Assembly (NCBI GenBank): GCA_019054805.1
Contig: JAHQIY010000004.1
Span: 4,650,001 to 4,714,000 of the forward strand
Length of the DNA stretch: 64,000 bases
Reading direction: 5' to 3'
DNA from: Brachionus manjavacas
Taxonomy: Eukaryota > Rotifera > Eurotatoria > Ploima > Brachionidae
Part shown: in pieces, positions 35,201 through 47,238 of the stretch
How the letters are laid out: the number at the start of each line of letters is the position of its first letter
How positions within the stretch are numbered: position 1 is the first letter of the stretch
Translations under genes and position numbers: made by a program
The notes under the pieces: model-generated
What the model saw: only the letters and a program-made list of their open reading frames with translations
What the model was told of the DNA's origin: nothing
Databases searched by the model: none

Positions 35201-36120
35201 AAGGTCTTCATTTTCCGAGTCCGAGTTTAAAGTTTATATTGAATTTAAAACGCTCAAAAATTTCACTCATTTCAACAAACCGGTTGTTGTTAGATGCGGA
35301 AAGCCGTTCAACTCTACTGTTAATGTCAACAAATGATATTTTAGCTCGTAAGAATTTAACGAATTTTACTTCGACGTCATTTTTCCCAGTAAATCCGAAT
35401 AACAACAATAAACAAATTGAGGATTTTAATTCCATTTTGGATGTAAAATCTTCTTTTTTAGGTTTTTCTTTTGATAGTGAATAAAACAATTGTCCTAATT
35501 ATTGAAAAAAAAAAATGGCTCATTTGGTAGAGTTTCTACCAATCGAATGAACATAGATTGATTATTTTGTACATCACATGCATTCGGATAATATTGAGGA
35601 TTAGAACTCCATTTATTTCTCTTTCTCATAATAAAAATGATTAGAAAAATTTTTATCTTCGGAATTTAGCGTAAATTTAGCTAAGCGAGGAATTCTATTC
35701 TGATATTTGCCATCAAAAGTTGGATCTATTAGTCGAATAAATCTTCAAATAAGATTTGAATAAGTTGAAATAAGATTTATTAGATTATTAAGCAATTTTT
35801 GCTTATCAGATCAGTTAGTAAGAAATTTGACTGGTCCAACTGCTCTATAAAGATTAAAGTGCGTAATTTAATTGGCATGCTTTCTGATAAGAGAATGGCT
35901 TTAAATTCCAATAGAATTACCAAAAAAAAACAAAAATACTTTAAATGTTCACATTGCGATAAAAGAGCGTATATTTTGATACATCGAACCAAATTTTTTG
36001 TCGCTACTAATAAAAAAATTTTCCTCCGTTTTGATATAATAATTACAAATTTCTTTTTCGACAATTAAATAATAAATTTACTACTAGAAAAAATAATATT
36101 TATTACTGCAATAATTATTA
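35201..36120. other. rearranged transposon-derived DNA, unassigned
   Basis: Open frames exist on both strands (35208-35489 minus, 35239-35484 plus, 35799-36068 plus), and the last contains a KCSHCDKRAYILIH finger-like word. None could be matched confidently. Composition and setting, between two dead transposons, suggest old mobile DNA, perhaps the 5' part of the LINE that follows. Confidence 0.4.
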
Positions 36121-36949
36121 TCCTTCCCAAATAGAAACAAACATGTTGAAGATGATAACCAAAACTCCAGAGTTCCAAAATAACGAGTCAACAAATTAGG
36201 AATCTCTTTTGTAGTCACGGATCAATCTATTAAGTCATCAAAATGCCTTGTTACCAATGTTCAAGCTTTAGATCAACTAAATAATAAAATTACAGAAAAA
36301 ATCATTTCTGCTTCTCATGAAAGAATTACTAATCTTTCCCAGAAAATCTACAAAACTAGTCTTCTCCAGACGGTTGATACTCTGATAAAAGAACGGAAAG
36401 TAAGTAAGAAGTAGCTTCCAAAAAACTCGTTGTCAAAAGCTGAAGCAAAAATTTAATCATCTCAAATTCTGAAATCAAAATTTATTTGATTTTATAGATA
36501 AGATGGGCAAAACTCAATGTCAAGTAGACCTTTTTAGAAAAAAAAATAAATTTTGAACAAAAAAGGATCAAATTTAATCCCAAATTTGATTCCAAATGAC
36601 AAGGAATTCAACTCGTTATCCAGAAGCAATCTGGATTTAGGAAACACCGGCGAACATCAGATAATTTTTTCTTTTTAATTCAGAAAATTGTGGAATGCTT
36701 AATATAAAAAAAAAGAGTTTGTGGCCTGTTTTTTTTTATTTATAAAGCCTTTGATAGGGTTTGGCATGAAGGATTACTTTTTAAATTGATTAAAATGAAT
36801 TCACTCCATTACTTGACTTACTGGATTAGATCCTTTTTAGAAACTAGGACATTTAAGATAATTATGAATGACCACTTGAGTGAAAAATAACAAATTACTA
36901 CAGGTGTTCCTCAAGGCTCAGGTTTTTGTCCTCTTTTATTTAGTATATA
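36121..36949 (+). pseudogene. LINE reverse transcriptase, 5' half (split by MULE)
   Basis: Broken frames read GFRKHRRTSDNFFFLIQKIV, CGLFFFIYKAFDRVWHEGLL, YWIRSFLETRTFKIIMND, then TTGVPQGSGFCPLLFSI at the end. These are the RT fingers ('F.DI.kAFD.VwheGLl') and 'GvPQGs.l.PlLf' blocks of a non-LTR retrotransposon. The frame stops abruptly near 36949 and resumes at 38731 with YINDIPKRNKTNNEY, exactly the next residues of the same motif, so a 1.8-kb segment has been inserted between. Confidence 0.85.
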
Positions 36950-38723
36950 GTACTTCCTGTCTCTCGAATATCTTTAATTCTTATTTTCTTTAAATAGCCA
37001 TACTCAAAAAAAAAATAAATAAAATAAAAATCATATTGATTTCGCGTGTTTGTTACCATTACTTACTAGTTTACCATTATTTTTTGACACTTTTAAAATG
37101 TCGATGACGAGTAGAATGCTCGAAATGGAAAATAAGAGAGACGAAGAAAACGACGAATATATTGATTTTGAGGGAGGAGACGACGACGAAAACGAAAAAA
37201 GCGAAAAGGAAAAAAGCGAAAACGAGCAAGATAACCAAGAACTACCACCTAACAAAAAAAGTCATGGCGGAAACAAACAATATGACAAAGTCGAAATTTA
37301 TGATTCAAAGCAAGAAACGATTGAGTCGCTCAAAATTCACGAGAGCTTAAAGCATTGTAAGTGGTCAAATCGAAATACAAATATATCGGCTAATTCTGTT
37401 AGCCTTAACTACATCTGCTCATCATTTCGTGGTGCCAAATGCTCAGCAAGAGTCAACATAGTTGTTCCAAGTGTCAATAAGCAGATTGAAGTACGCCTTT
37501 ATGAAGCCACACAACCACAACCACATTTATAGAAAAGGGCATGCCAGAAGCAATCAAACTAACAATTAAAGAAATGTTTAACACGCGTGTAGCTCGTTAT
37601 CAACTGCAATCGTGCGCAGTTTGCGAGAAAGAAACATTCAACAACCTACAACAAGACAAATCAATAACTTCCTTGCTCGATACCGAAAAAAAGTTATTAG
37701 AGGAACAAATTCGAAATCGAAATCGTTTAACTAGACTTCATTGCAAAAACTGTGCATTGACAATAAACTACTTAAAATGGAGGATGGGTCCGCAAATGGA
37801 TCGCAGTCCTGGAACAGATGAGCAACCAAATCTCAATCCCAAAATTTTGCAATTTTTTCCGCTTATCGCTTTAAAAGACAACGATGCAGCATTTGAGTGG
37901 CTTGAAAAGGATAAAAGTATGTTGCTCGTTACATTTTTACATACCATCCATAAAAAAAAAGTAACAAAAGAAAGATGTTGAAGCGTTTAAAGATGCTAGA
38001 GACAAATGCATTTGGAAGACCTTTGACGTTTTATTTAAGCAAACAAACAGCCTTTATGAAATTAAAATCAACAAAACGCAATGGAAATTGTCCTGATGCA
38101 GTTACGATTGGACCAGCAAGAATTACATTTGCAAGCACGTCATTGGAGTGTGCTCAAAGTAAAAGATTGGAGATTGCCAGATTTCTATGGCTTCGGTCAA
38201 CAAGCCATTAGGAAAAAAACGTAGTCGAGGAAGGCCCACTTTGGCAGCAGCAGCACTAGTCGTAGATCCTACTGGATTCAAAAAAGCATAAAAGCTTATT
38301 TAATTCGTTAATTTAATAACGAATCGGCCTCTTAATAAATACAAAATTTTTTTTTATTTATTTTATTCTTATGTATATATTACTATATTTTTTTCCTCTC
38401 TTAATCACATAATTGTAATTTTAATTTGTATTTTCTTTTGTTTTAAAAAAAATTAAGTTATCGAAAAAAATAGTGCTTGTTGTATTTATTTATCTAAAAA
38501 TGAATTAAAATAGTTCAGGTCTAAAATTATTTTAGTACTTTTTAAATATTAATTTAGTGCTTAGTAAAGATTATTTTAGTGCAAAATAAAAATTATATTA
38601 GTGCTTATTAAAGAATATAATAGTGTAAGAATGTTACTTGTACTGCAGCCTTGATTAATAAAGTGCATATAAATATTATAGTGCAACTTGTGATTATTTA
38701 TAGTGCAGAATGTATTTGATGCC
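36950..38723 (+). mobile_element. MULE (Mutator-like) element inserted in the LINE
   Basis: The insertion is flanked by GTATATA on both sides (36943-36949 and 38724-38730), a candidate target duplication. It contains a decayed transposase frame (listed separately) and, at the 3' side, a run of TAGTGC/TAGTAC words (about 38475-38710: atAGTGCttg, ttTAGTACttt, ttTAGTGCtt, ttTAGTGCaa, tTAGTGCtta, ATAGTGCaac, ATAGTGCaga), spaced about 25-45 bases. Such subterminal arrays are typical transposase-binding regions. The left end also carries a TAGTAC at 36948-36953. Confidence 0.6.
37098..38291 (+). pseudogene. MULE transposase pseudogene, internally deleted
   Basis: From ATG 37098 the frame encodes an acidic leader, then a FLYWCH-like zinc finger (LKHCKWSNRNTN...LNYICSSFRGAKCSARV ... 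PQPH). A frameshift near 37525 leads to EKGMPEAIKLTIKEMFNTRV, the usual segment just after the finger in MULE transposases, then a 140-codon stretch ending at 37981. Near 38115-38160 a SWIM-type finger remains: YDWTSKNYICKHVIGVC, followed by a basic GKKRSRGRPTLAAAA tail. In MULE proteins the DDE catalytic domain lies between the finger and the SWIM motif; here that part is missing or unrecognisable. Frames change at least twice. Confidence 0.65.
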
Positions 38724-39750
38724 GTATATATATTAATGACATCCCCAAAAGAAACAAAACAAATAATGAATACTCTCTGCTTTGGCAGATGATCTAGTTA
38801 TATTCTTCATTTACAACTAAAAGGGAAAACTAGAAAATTAGATAAATAAATGAACAATGGCTTATTAATTCGAAAATGAAGACATCATTTGAAAAGTCGT
38901 GTTCAGTAGTCTTCTCTAGGTACAAAAAAGAGAGTGATAATCTTAACTTTAAAATTTATGGAAACAGAATAGTGGGTCAAAAAGAAATCAATTTTCTTGC
39001 TATTAAATTTGATTTTAAGTTAAATTTTAATATTCTAGTAGACGAATTTAAAAAACGCTGCTATACAAGGCTAGAGAAAACTTATAAAGATATTGTCAAA
39101 CAAAAAATGGGGTCTTAATCAAAATACACCAGGAAATTTATTTAAATCTTTAGTCGGATCAATTTTAGACTATTCTTTTCTTTGCTTGAATTTATTTTCA
39201 GAAAATAATATCAAAAAACTACAAGCAATTCAGAATACAGCAGTCAGATCTATCCTTAAGTTAAGATATGACACTCCTTCCAACATCGTGCATCATGAGG
39301 CTTTTTATAAACTTTAATTACTAACAGTCTCGAATCGGCTTTTTGAGTTAAGTGAGAGATAAGTTGTGACAGGACTGAGTAATTTTATTCCATTGGCTAT
39401 CAGACCAGTGGAGGAATACAAAGACGGTTTCGAATTAAGATATATCGATTACCCAAATCCATTGTGAAATTGCTACCTTAATATTTTCTCTTTTTTTCTA
39501 AAGCTATAAACATGTGTCACATGTAACAACCTATTTCAATAAATGTTTCTTATCTTTTTTTACATTTTAATTTAGCTTATCTAACTTTATTTTTATTTTT
39601 TTTTAATTTATTCTGAAGTAGCTCGGTACAAAAAAATAAAAATAACAAATATTTTATTTTATGTTCAGAAAGCTAATTCAGCTATCTAATTACCATCGAT
39701 TTGCAAACGAGAGTTCAACCAGTTTTATTTATTGTCAATGGATATGCTTA
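38724..39750 (+). pseudogene. LINE reverse transcriptase, 3' half and 3' end
   Basis: Resumes with YINDIPKRNKTNNEY, then, after a frameshift, ADDLVIFFIYN (the catalytic [YF]ADD box), SCSVVFSRYKKESDNLNFKI, INFLAIKFDFKLNFNILVDE and LQAIQNTAVRSILKLRYDTP. The coding end reads LSNFIPLAIRPVEEYKDGFE near 39375-39435. A 3' untranslated segment with CACATGTAACAACC and AATAAATG follows to about 39740. Its 3' end is repeated, reverse-complemented, at 14390-14926. Several stops make it inactive. Confidence 0.8.
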
Positions 39751-42359
39751 AATCTTAACATTTATTTAAATTGGCTTAAAATTTTGTTTATTTTTTTAGT
39801 AAACTTTTTTTTTTCATTTCAAAAATTCAGTATGCTAAACAGTTTTTTGATTGTTTTAAAAATTTATGTATGCTTTTCAGCAAAAAGTGTAGTATGCTGG
39901 TCAAGTAGACCCATTAGGATTACTTTCTAATGAAAGATCTCTAAATTGATTGACATCATGCATTGAGTTCCATTTTTGATATATGGTGCAAGTTTATAAG
40001 TCTTTATTAAGTTGTTAGTTCTGATAGCCTTAGAGCTAAGGTCTTGAAACTGCATAATATTTTGTAGAAAACTCAAGTCTGGAGTTATTTTAATTGTTCC
40101 TTATATTGCTGGCTCTGTCCGTATTTTCGCAATAAGCGCAAATACAATTCTCAGTTAAAAATTTAAAAAATGTGTTTTATTTGAATGGAATTACTGGTAT
40201 AATTTAGTCCGACTGGCGGCCAAAATTGGCGGTCCATGGCCGTTTTTATGGCCGGTCGTTTTTATGGCCGGTCGCAAGTTGGCCTGCCAAAATGTCCGTC
40301 TGCCAACACTAGTATTTTCAATTATTTTTCAAATTTTGCTCTGAATATTCTAAGATGCTGTAAAAATATTGAAACGAAACTACAATCAAAAATGATATTT
40401 CAAAGATTAAATTTATTTTCAATGATATTGAGTGTCTCCATTCGAGATTCTAAAAAGATTTAGTTTTGGTATTGATTTTTTTGTGTGTCTGATTTAAAGC
40501 AAAATTTAAGATCTAGATTAATAACCAGTAATGTTGGATATACAAAAGGATCTTTTTGCAGAAAGTCTTGGAATTTAGCAATTCCAAAAATCCCATAATT
40601 CAATAATTTTGTCAGTAGTTGATTGAAGAAGAGTCTCGAGTTCTTTAAAGGATGAACACAGTTAATCCAAATGCTGAGTTTATTGTCAAAAGTACATTTT
40701 CATTTTATTCGGAATGTATTTTATTCTCAAGAATTCAAAAACAATTTCTTTTCTATATTTATTTTTATTTAATTGGAAAAATTTAATTTCTTTTTAGCTC
40801 TACTGCAGTCGCTACAGTACGGTTAGTACAGGAAAAAAAATCAATTTCCTGTATTTTGAAACAAAAACTTAATTCTTGAATTAGACCTTGTAGAAGATCA
40901 TTAAAGGAGTTTTAAAAAACTCCTAAATACCTATTTTCAAAAAAATCTGATCACCTTTACAATCAGGCTATTTAAAAATTGAATCAAATTTAATTAAAGA
41001 GTATGAATACAGAAAAAAAAATCATTTCTTCACAAATGTTTTAAATGTAAATATTCAAAATTCATAATTGAGGTCATAATTGAGAGCCATCACCACCTTA
41101 GAAGCATTCTGAATTTTTTTTCTAAGTTTTTCAAAGACAATCAAGCTTAATAAAGAGCGTTGAAAATTTTGTATTTTAAAATTAAAATTTTTTTGACAAA
41201 TTAGAATTTATGCTACAAAGTCATTTCAAATAATTTTTAATTAATAAAAATCATCAATGGGTCTTCTATAAAGAACAGCCTATTGATTAACCTCAAAATT
41301 TTAAACTTGATTCTTAAATTTTTGAAATAGAAGATTTATTATCGTTTATAGAATTTTTATCGCTACATTATTTTATCTAAATTTTTCCATTGGTTTTGGT
41401 ATTGGTTTTTATGTCATTTATTTTTTTTAAAGTAATACTAATAATAAAACAATAATCAAAATCACTGAGGTTTCGTCTAAGCTTTTTTGTGCTCTCTGCT
41501 TTAGATTATAAACATTTCTAAAATTTTATGCTGTCTATCGGAAGCAGAAGTCTTCTATTTTTTTTTTGATTAAGTTTTTCAAGCTTGACTTCACGATATT
41601 GTTCTCTAATATTGCTCGCTCTAAATTCACTCATCGTTAATATCAAGAGCTATTTTGAAAGCCTCTTTCATAAGCTTTTCAAAAAATTTTAAACAAAAAC
41701 CCAAGAAATATATTTGATTTAGATAAAAAAACAGATTAAATTTTATAAGAAATAAAAGATGGATAAGAAAGGAGATAAAAAAAATTTGTTTTTGAGTATT
41801 TGAAGCTGCTAAAGAAGTTAGAAAGCTGATCAGCAATTGCTAAATTTTTGCCTTATTTGGAAATTTTTTTTTTTTTTTCAAGTTAATCTTGAACTAAATA
41901 ATTCAATAATATTATTTATTAAAAAAAGATTAAAATGTGCAAATCAAAATTTTTTAAATAAATATCTATGCGAATTTTAAAAACTTATGCAAAAAATACT
42001 TAAAACCCAAATAAAAAATAATTTAGATTATTATTTTCCTATGGTACCGTAGAAAATCATTTAAAAAAAAAAATTTCATTTTCGATTCTTACAATTGTTA
42101 ATTTAATTTGGACTGAAATAAAAAACATTAAAAAAATTATGCAAAAGATAAAAATGACTGATTATAAATTTAAAACTTTATATTTTAGAAATTATACTTT
42201 TAAGATTATTTTTGGATTTGGAAAAATTAGTATAAGTAGCAAATTTGAGAAAACAAGGTTTTTTAGCATACTTGTTTAAATATAAAAATAAAGAAGAACT
42301 ATTTCACTTTAATCTAAATTATTTTTATTTAATTTAAATTAATTAATTATTCAAGTTAG
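39751..42359. other. intergenic DNA with a short GC-rich tandem
   Basis: Mostly A/T-rich. At 40211-40306 there is an unusual GC-rich patch with GGCCGGTC repeated: GTTTTTATGGCCGGTC occurs twice back to back (about 40238-40273), inside a set of GGC/GCC-rich words. The frames at 39661-39930, 40236-40463 and 41627-41836 show no family features. A first exon for the second CK2 beta gene should lie upstream of 42360 but was not found. Confidence 0.55.
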
Positions 42360-42361
42360 CG

Positions 42362-43391
42362 TTGAGTGCATCTGAAGCCTTAAAAGAGGAGACAGAAAAT
42401 ACTCAGCAATCTTTTAAATTCGCCAAAGTGTCTCAAGCTGATAAATTTAAGCTAACACCTTTTTCAAATCAAGCACAGTCAAGTGCAAAAGCAAAGCAAT
42501 TGGAACAATTTCAGAAAACCAAAAAACTAAAATCGTCAAAATCAGATTCTTCAGCATCCAAAACGTCTTCGCCGACCAATTCCAGCTCTTCGTCGTCTTT
42601 AGAGAACAACAACACTGATAACGAAACTACAATGAGCAGTTCGGAAGAAGTTTCATGGATTTCGTGGTTCTGTGGCCTACGCGGAAACGAGTTTTTCTGT
42701 GAAGTGGACGAAGACTATATTCAGGACAAATTTAATCTTACTGGCCTAAATGAACAAGTTCCACGGTACCAACAAGCTTTAGACATGATCCTCGATTTAG
42801 AGCCAGACGAAGAGCTAGAAGACAACCCGAGTCAAAATGATTTGATTGAGCAAGCTGCAGAAATGCTTTATGGTCTAATACATGCTAGGTACATTCTCAC
42901 CAATAGTGGAATACAAGTCATGGTAAAGCAGTCAGATGAATGTTTCTATTTAAAATTTTAAGTTTTTTTTTTTAAGCTAGATAAATTCCAAAACGGAGAC
43001 TTTGGATTTTGCCCGCGAGTTTACTGTGAAAATCAACTGATGCTTCCTATCGGTATGTCCGATGTTCCTGGAGAGGCCATGGTTAAGCTCTACTGTCCCA
43101 AATGCATGGATGTGTACACACCAAAATCGTCTAAACATCACCACACGGACGGAGCCTATTTCGGAACAGGGTTTCCTCACATGTTGTTCATGGTTCATCC
43201 TGAATACAGACCAAAGAGAGCTGCTAATCAATTTGTGCCAAGGTTAATCTTTGAAGTTTAAATTATTCTATTTAATTTTTAAATTGTTTTTTTTTTTCAG
43301 ACTTTACGGATTTAAAATTCATGAACAAGCCTATAATTTACAGTATCAAGCAAATTCTGCCAAAGGAACTGCTCAAGGAAAAACAGCATAA
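42362..43391 (+). CDS. CSNK2B: casein kinase 2 beta paralogue with N-terminal extension
   Basis: Exon 1 (open from the acceptor-like AG at 42358-42359 to 42922), exon 2 (42977-43242) and exon 3 (43301-43391) join in phase. From the internal ATG at 42632 the protein is 215 aa and keeps the whole CK2 beta core: [20 protein letters not shown], acidic [17 protein letters not shown] and C-P-K-C ligands, and [20 protein letters not shown]. Upstream, 90 more codons are open in the same frame ([20 protein letters not shown]..., then a Ser/Lys-rich run) but contain no ATG; the open frame begins at a splice-acceptor-like TTAG, so an unseen upstream exon may supply the start. The C-terminal 25 residues differ fully from the other copy. 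Start is uncertain: 42632 is the safe choice. Confidence 0.9.
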
Positions 43392-44842
<1,451 letters not shown>

Positions 44843-45746
44843 TCTATTAATTAAAAGTTAATTGCTTTTATTTTTACACAAACTGAATTAAGAAAAATTA
44901 GCTTGGTTAAATGTTGTTTTGTTATTTTGATTTTTGTTTTAGAAAAGCGCTGGAAAATAATATTTTATAGATTTTTATTTAACTTAGAATTTGATCTTTA
45001 TGAAATATCACATAAATAACATCAATAAATTCTCAAATTGAATTTTTTTTATTTAAAGCTGTTTTTAATTAAAAATTAAAAAATTAAACTTAAACTATTT
45101 TGATGAGTCTTTTCCTCAGTAAAATCGAACCTTTGCTTTTTTATATTTTTAAATTTAAGAAATATAGTGCTTCAAATTATCAACTGTAGTCTCATATAAA
45201 TTTCGAGTCTAATAACCTACGTTAGATTCGTTCATAATATTTTTTTTTTAATTAAAGCTGGTTGATTTATTTACAATTTTTTAGGAAAATTTTGTGGGGT
45301 TAGTTTAAACAACTTAAAAATATAATCAATATACTAAATAATCGTTTTATTTGAATTGTGTTAATTTTTAAAAACTTGAATTATTATTTTCAAAAAAAAA
45401 TAGTTCAGATAATTAGAATTTAGTATGTTCAAGAGTTAAAGTGTATTCTGAAGGATGTTGAAAAATCTCTAGGTATGTTGTTTAGTCAGACCCTATTTTG
45501 TTTATAAATTTATATTATCTTCGTTTAAATTTCAAAAATGTAAAAAAAGTTTATTAAAATGCTTGAGACTACAGTTTATGATTTGGGACACTGTAAATAA
45601 ATTAATAATTAATTATTAGATATAATGAGAAGTGAAAGATTTTTAAGGTTTGAATATGAAGGATCATTGAGCGGTATATGGTCAAGAGAAAAATCAAAAA
45701 TGGCGTTTAACAATTTTTATTCTATTTTTTAAGAAACAAAATTGAT
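44843..45746. other. AT-rich DNA between AMMECR1 and RPL26
   Basis: 3' flanks of two convergent genes. No gene was seen. A TTTATT at 45716-45721 is a possible minus-strand AATAAA poly(A) signal for RPL26, about 26 bases past its stop. Confidence 0.5.
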
Positions 45747-46302
45747 TTATTGTGTTTCCATTGATTGTTGAACGCTTTCCTCGGAGTGTTTTCCTTTGGC
45801 TTCGGTCTGTTTAGAGCGTGCTTTGCGTTCCAAGATAAGTTTACGATCTTTGTCCAATTTCAATTTGGTGATAACGGTCTAAATATGAAAATTTTTAAAA
45901 GGTGAAACAAATTTTTCTTGATTAAACATATCTACCTTTGATGGATGAATTCCGACATGGACAGTGGCACCGTTGGCTTTCTCGCGTTGGATTCTTTCTA
46001 CATGGACTACAAATTTTTTTCTGTAGCATTGCAAGACTTTGCCAGTTTGCTGACCCTTATAGTGACCTCTACTGATCTAAGAACAGGACTTTTAATAAAT
46101 AAGACTATCGCAGATTCAGGGGCTTAATTTTTACCATAACTTCATCATCTTTTCTGATTGGGATACTTCTGACGTTGTATTTTTTGCGGAGTTCTTTGCT
46201 TAAAGGAGCGCTCATAATTTTCCTTCTAATGTGTGAAGGAGCTTTGAAGTGTCTGGCGCGATTTTTACGTCTGGATGATGATACTAATTTGTTGAATTTC
46301 AT
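45747..46302 (-). CDS. RPL26: 60S ribosomal protein L26 (uL24)
   Basis: Three exons on the minus strand (46302-46135, 46076-45936, 45878-45747) join in phase 0 to 146 aa, essentially the family's usual length (145 in human). The sequence starts [20 protein letters not shown] and continues [36 protein letters not shown]; the KOW motif region ([20 protein letters not shown]) opens exon 2 and [12 protein letters not shown] closes it. Exon 3 holds the Lys/Arg-rich end and a Gln/Ser-rich tail. uL24 binds 28S rRNA near the peptide exit tunnel. There is no sign of a pseudogene: introns are intact and there are no stops. Confidence 0.98.
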
Positions 46303-47238
46303 CTTGGTATCTATAAATTAGATCAACTCTAGAATAAAGAGATAAATCAGAATAAAATAAGAAAAAGTCTTTGAGGAATAGCATTCACATTTGAGCTTAA
46401 ATTTTCTATATGAGTGAGAGAGAGAGGAGAAAAATTAGTATAATAACGAAGAAAAATACAGCATTGGAAAAAAGTGTGCTCGTCCTCGATGCTAAACATA
46501 TTAAAATAAATTTAAATGCATTATTTTAGAAATTTGCAATCAGTTTTTTCTACGAAACTGATTTGAAATTATTTTCAGCTTGCAATTTAAAATTTCTTGC
46601 CAACTAAACTCTTTTTTTTAGTCTAAAAACTTTTGTTAATTTAATTTTACTACAAAAAAATTTGAATTGTAAAACTTAAAAAAAGAACATTTTTTTTGCA
46701 AATATTGAAATTTTTGCATTTTTATCTTGATAAATAGAAAATTATTTTTTATAAAGTTTATTTCAATCTAATAAGTTAACTTGCCTTAAAAGACACTGGC
46801 ATACTCTAATATTTTTTGGGAAAGTTTAATTTCAATTTAAAAAATAAAATAAATAGACAAGCATTTGATAATTTTTGAATTTTGTATTATTTTAATTGTA
46901 CGCTCTATTTAAACAGTTCACGAGCAGTTTACTTAATATTTACAGTAGATTGAAGAAGTAGAATTTAATTAAATCTGTGTTTTCAAAGGAATCTGCATTC
47001 TCTCGATACGATAAATTGAACAAAAGTGTGATAATTCAACAAAAAAATTCATTAAGAAAAAAATTATTATATTGAGAAATTCTTTTAAGTAAAAAATCTT
47101 GAGTATTATAATCATTCATAATTTGATAGATATGCTCTTCGTAAATAATGTAATCAAGCTTTCTTTTATTTGCCGGAACACAACTCAATTGAATAAATAA
47201 ATCTTTTGTGTTAGTTTCAATAAAAAATTAAAATATTT
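46303..47238. other. AT-rich intergenic DNA upstream of RPL26
   Basis: Should hold the RPL26 promoter and 5' UTR. A GA-rich microsatellite (GAGTGAGAGAGAGAGGAG) lies at about 46411-46431. No coding signal. Confidence 0.55.

Noticed and set aside
35799..36068. 89-codon frame with a CSHCDK finger-like word as a host gene.
   Set aside because: It sits between dead transposons, has no second ligand pair in place and could not be matched; left as unassigned mobile-type DNA.
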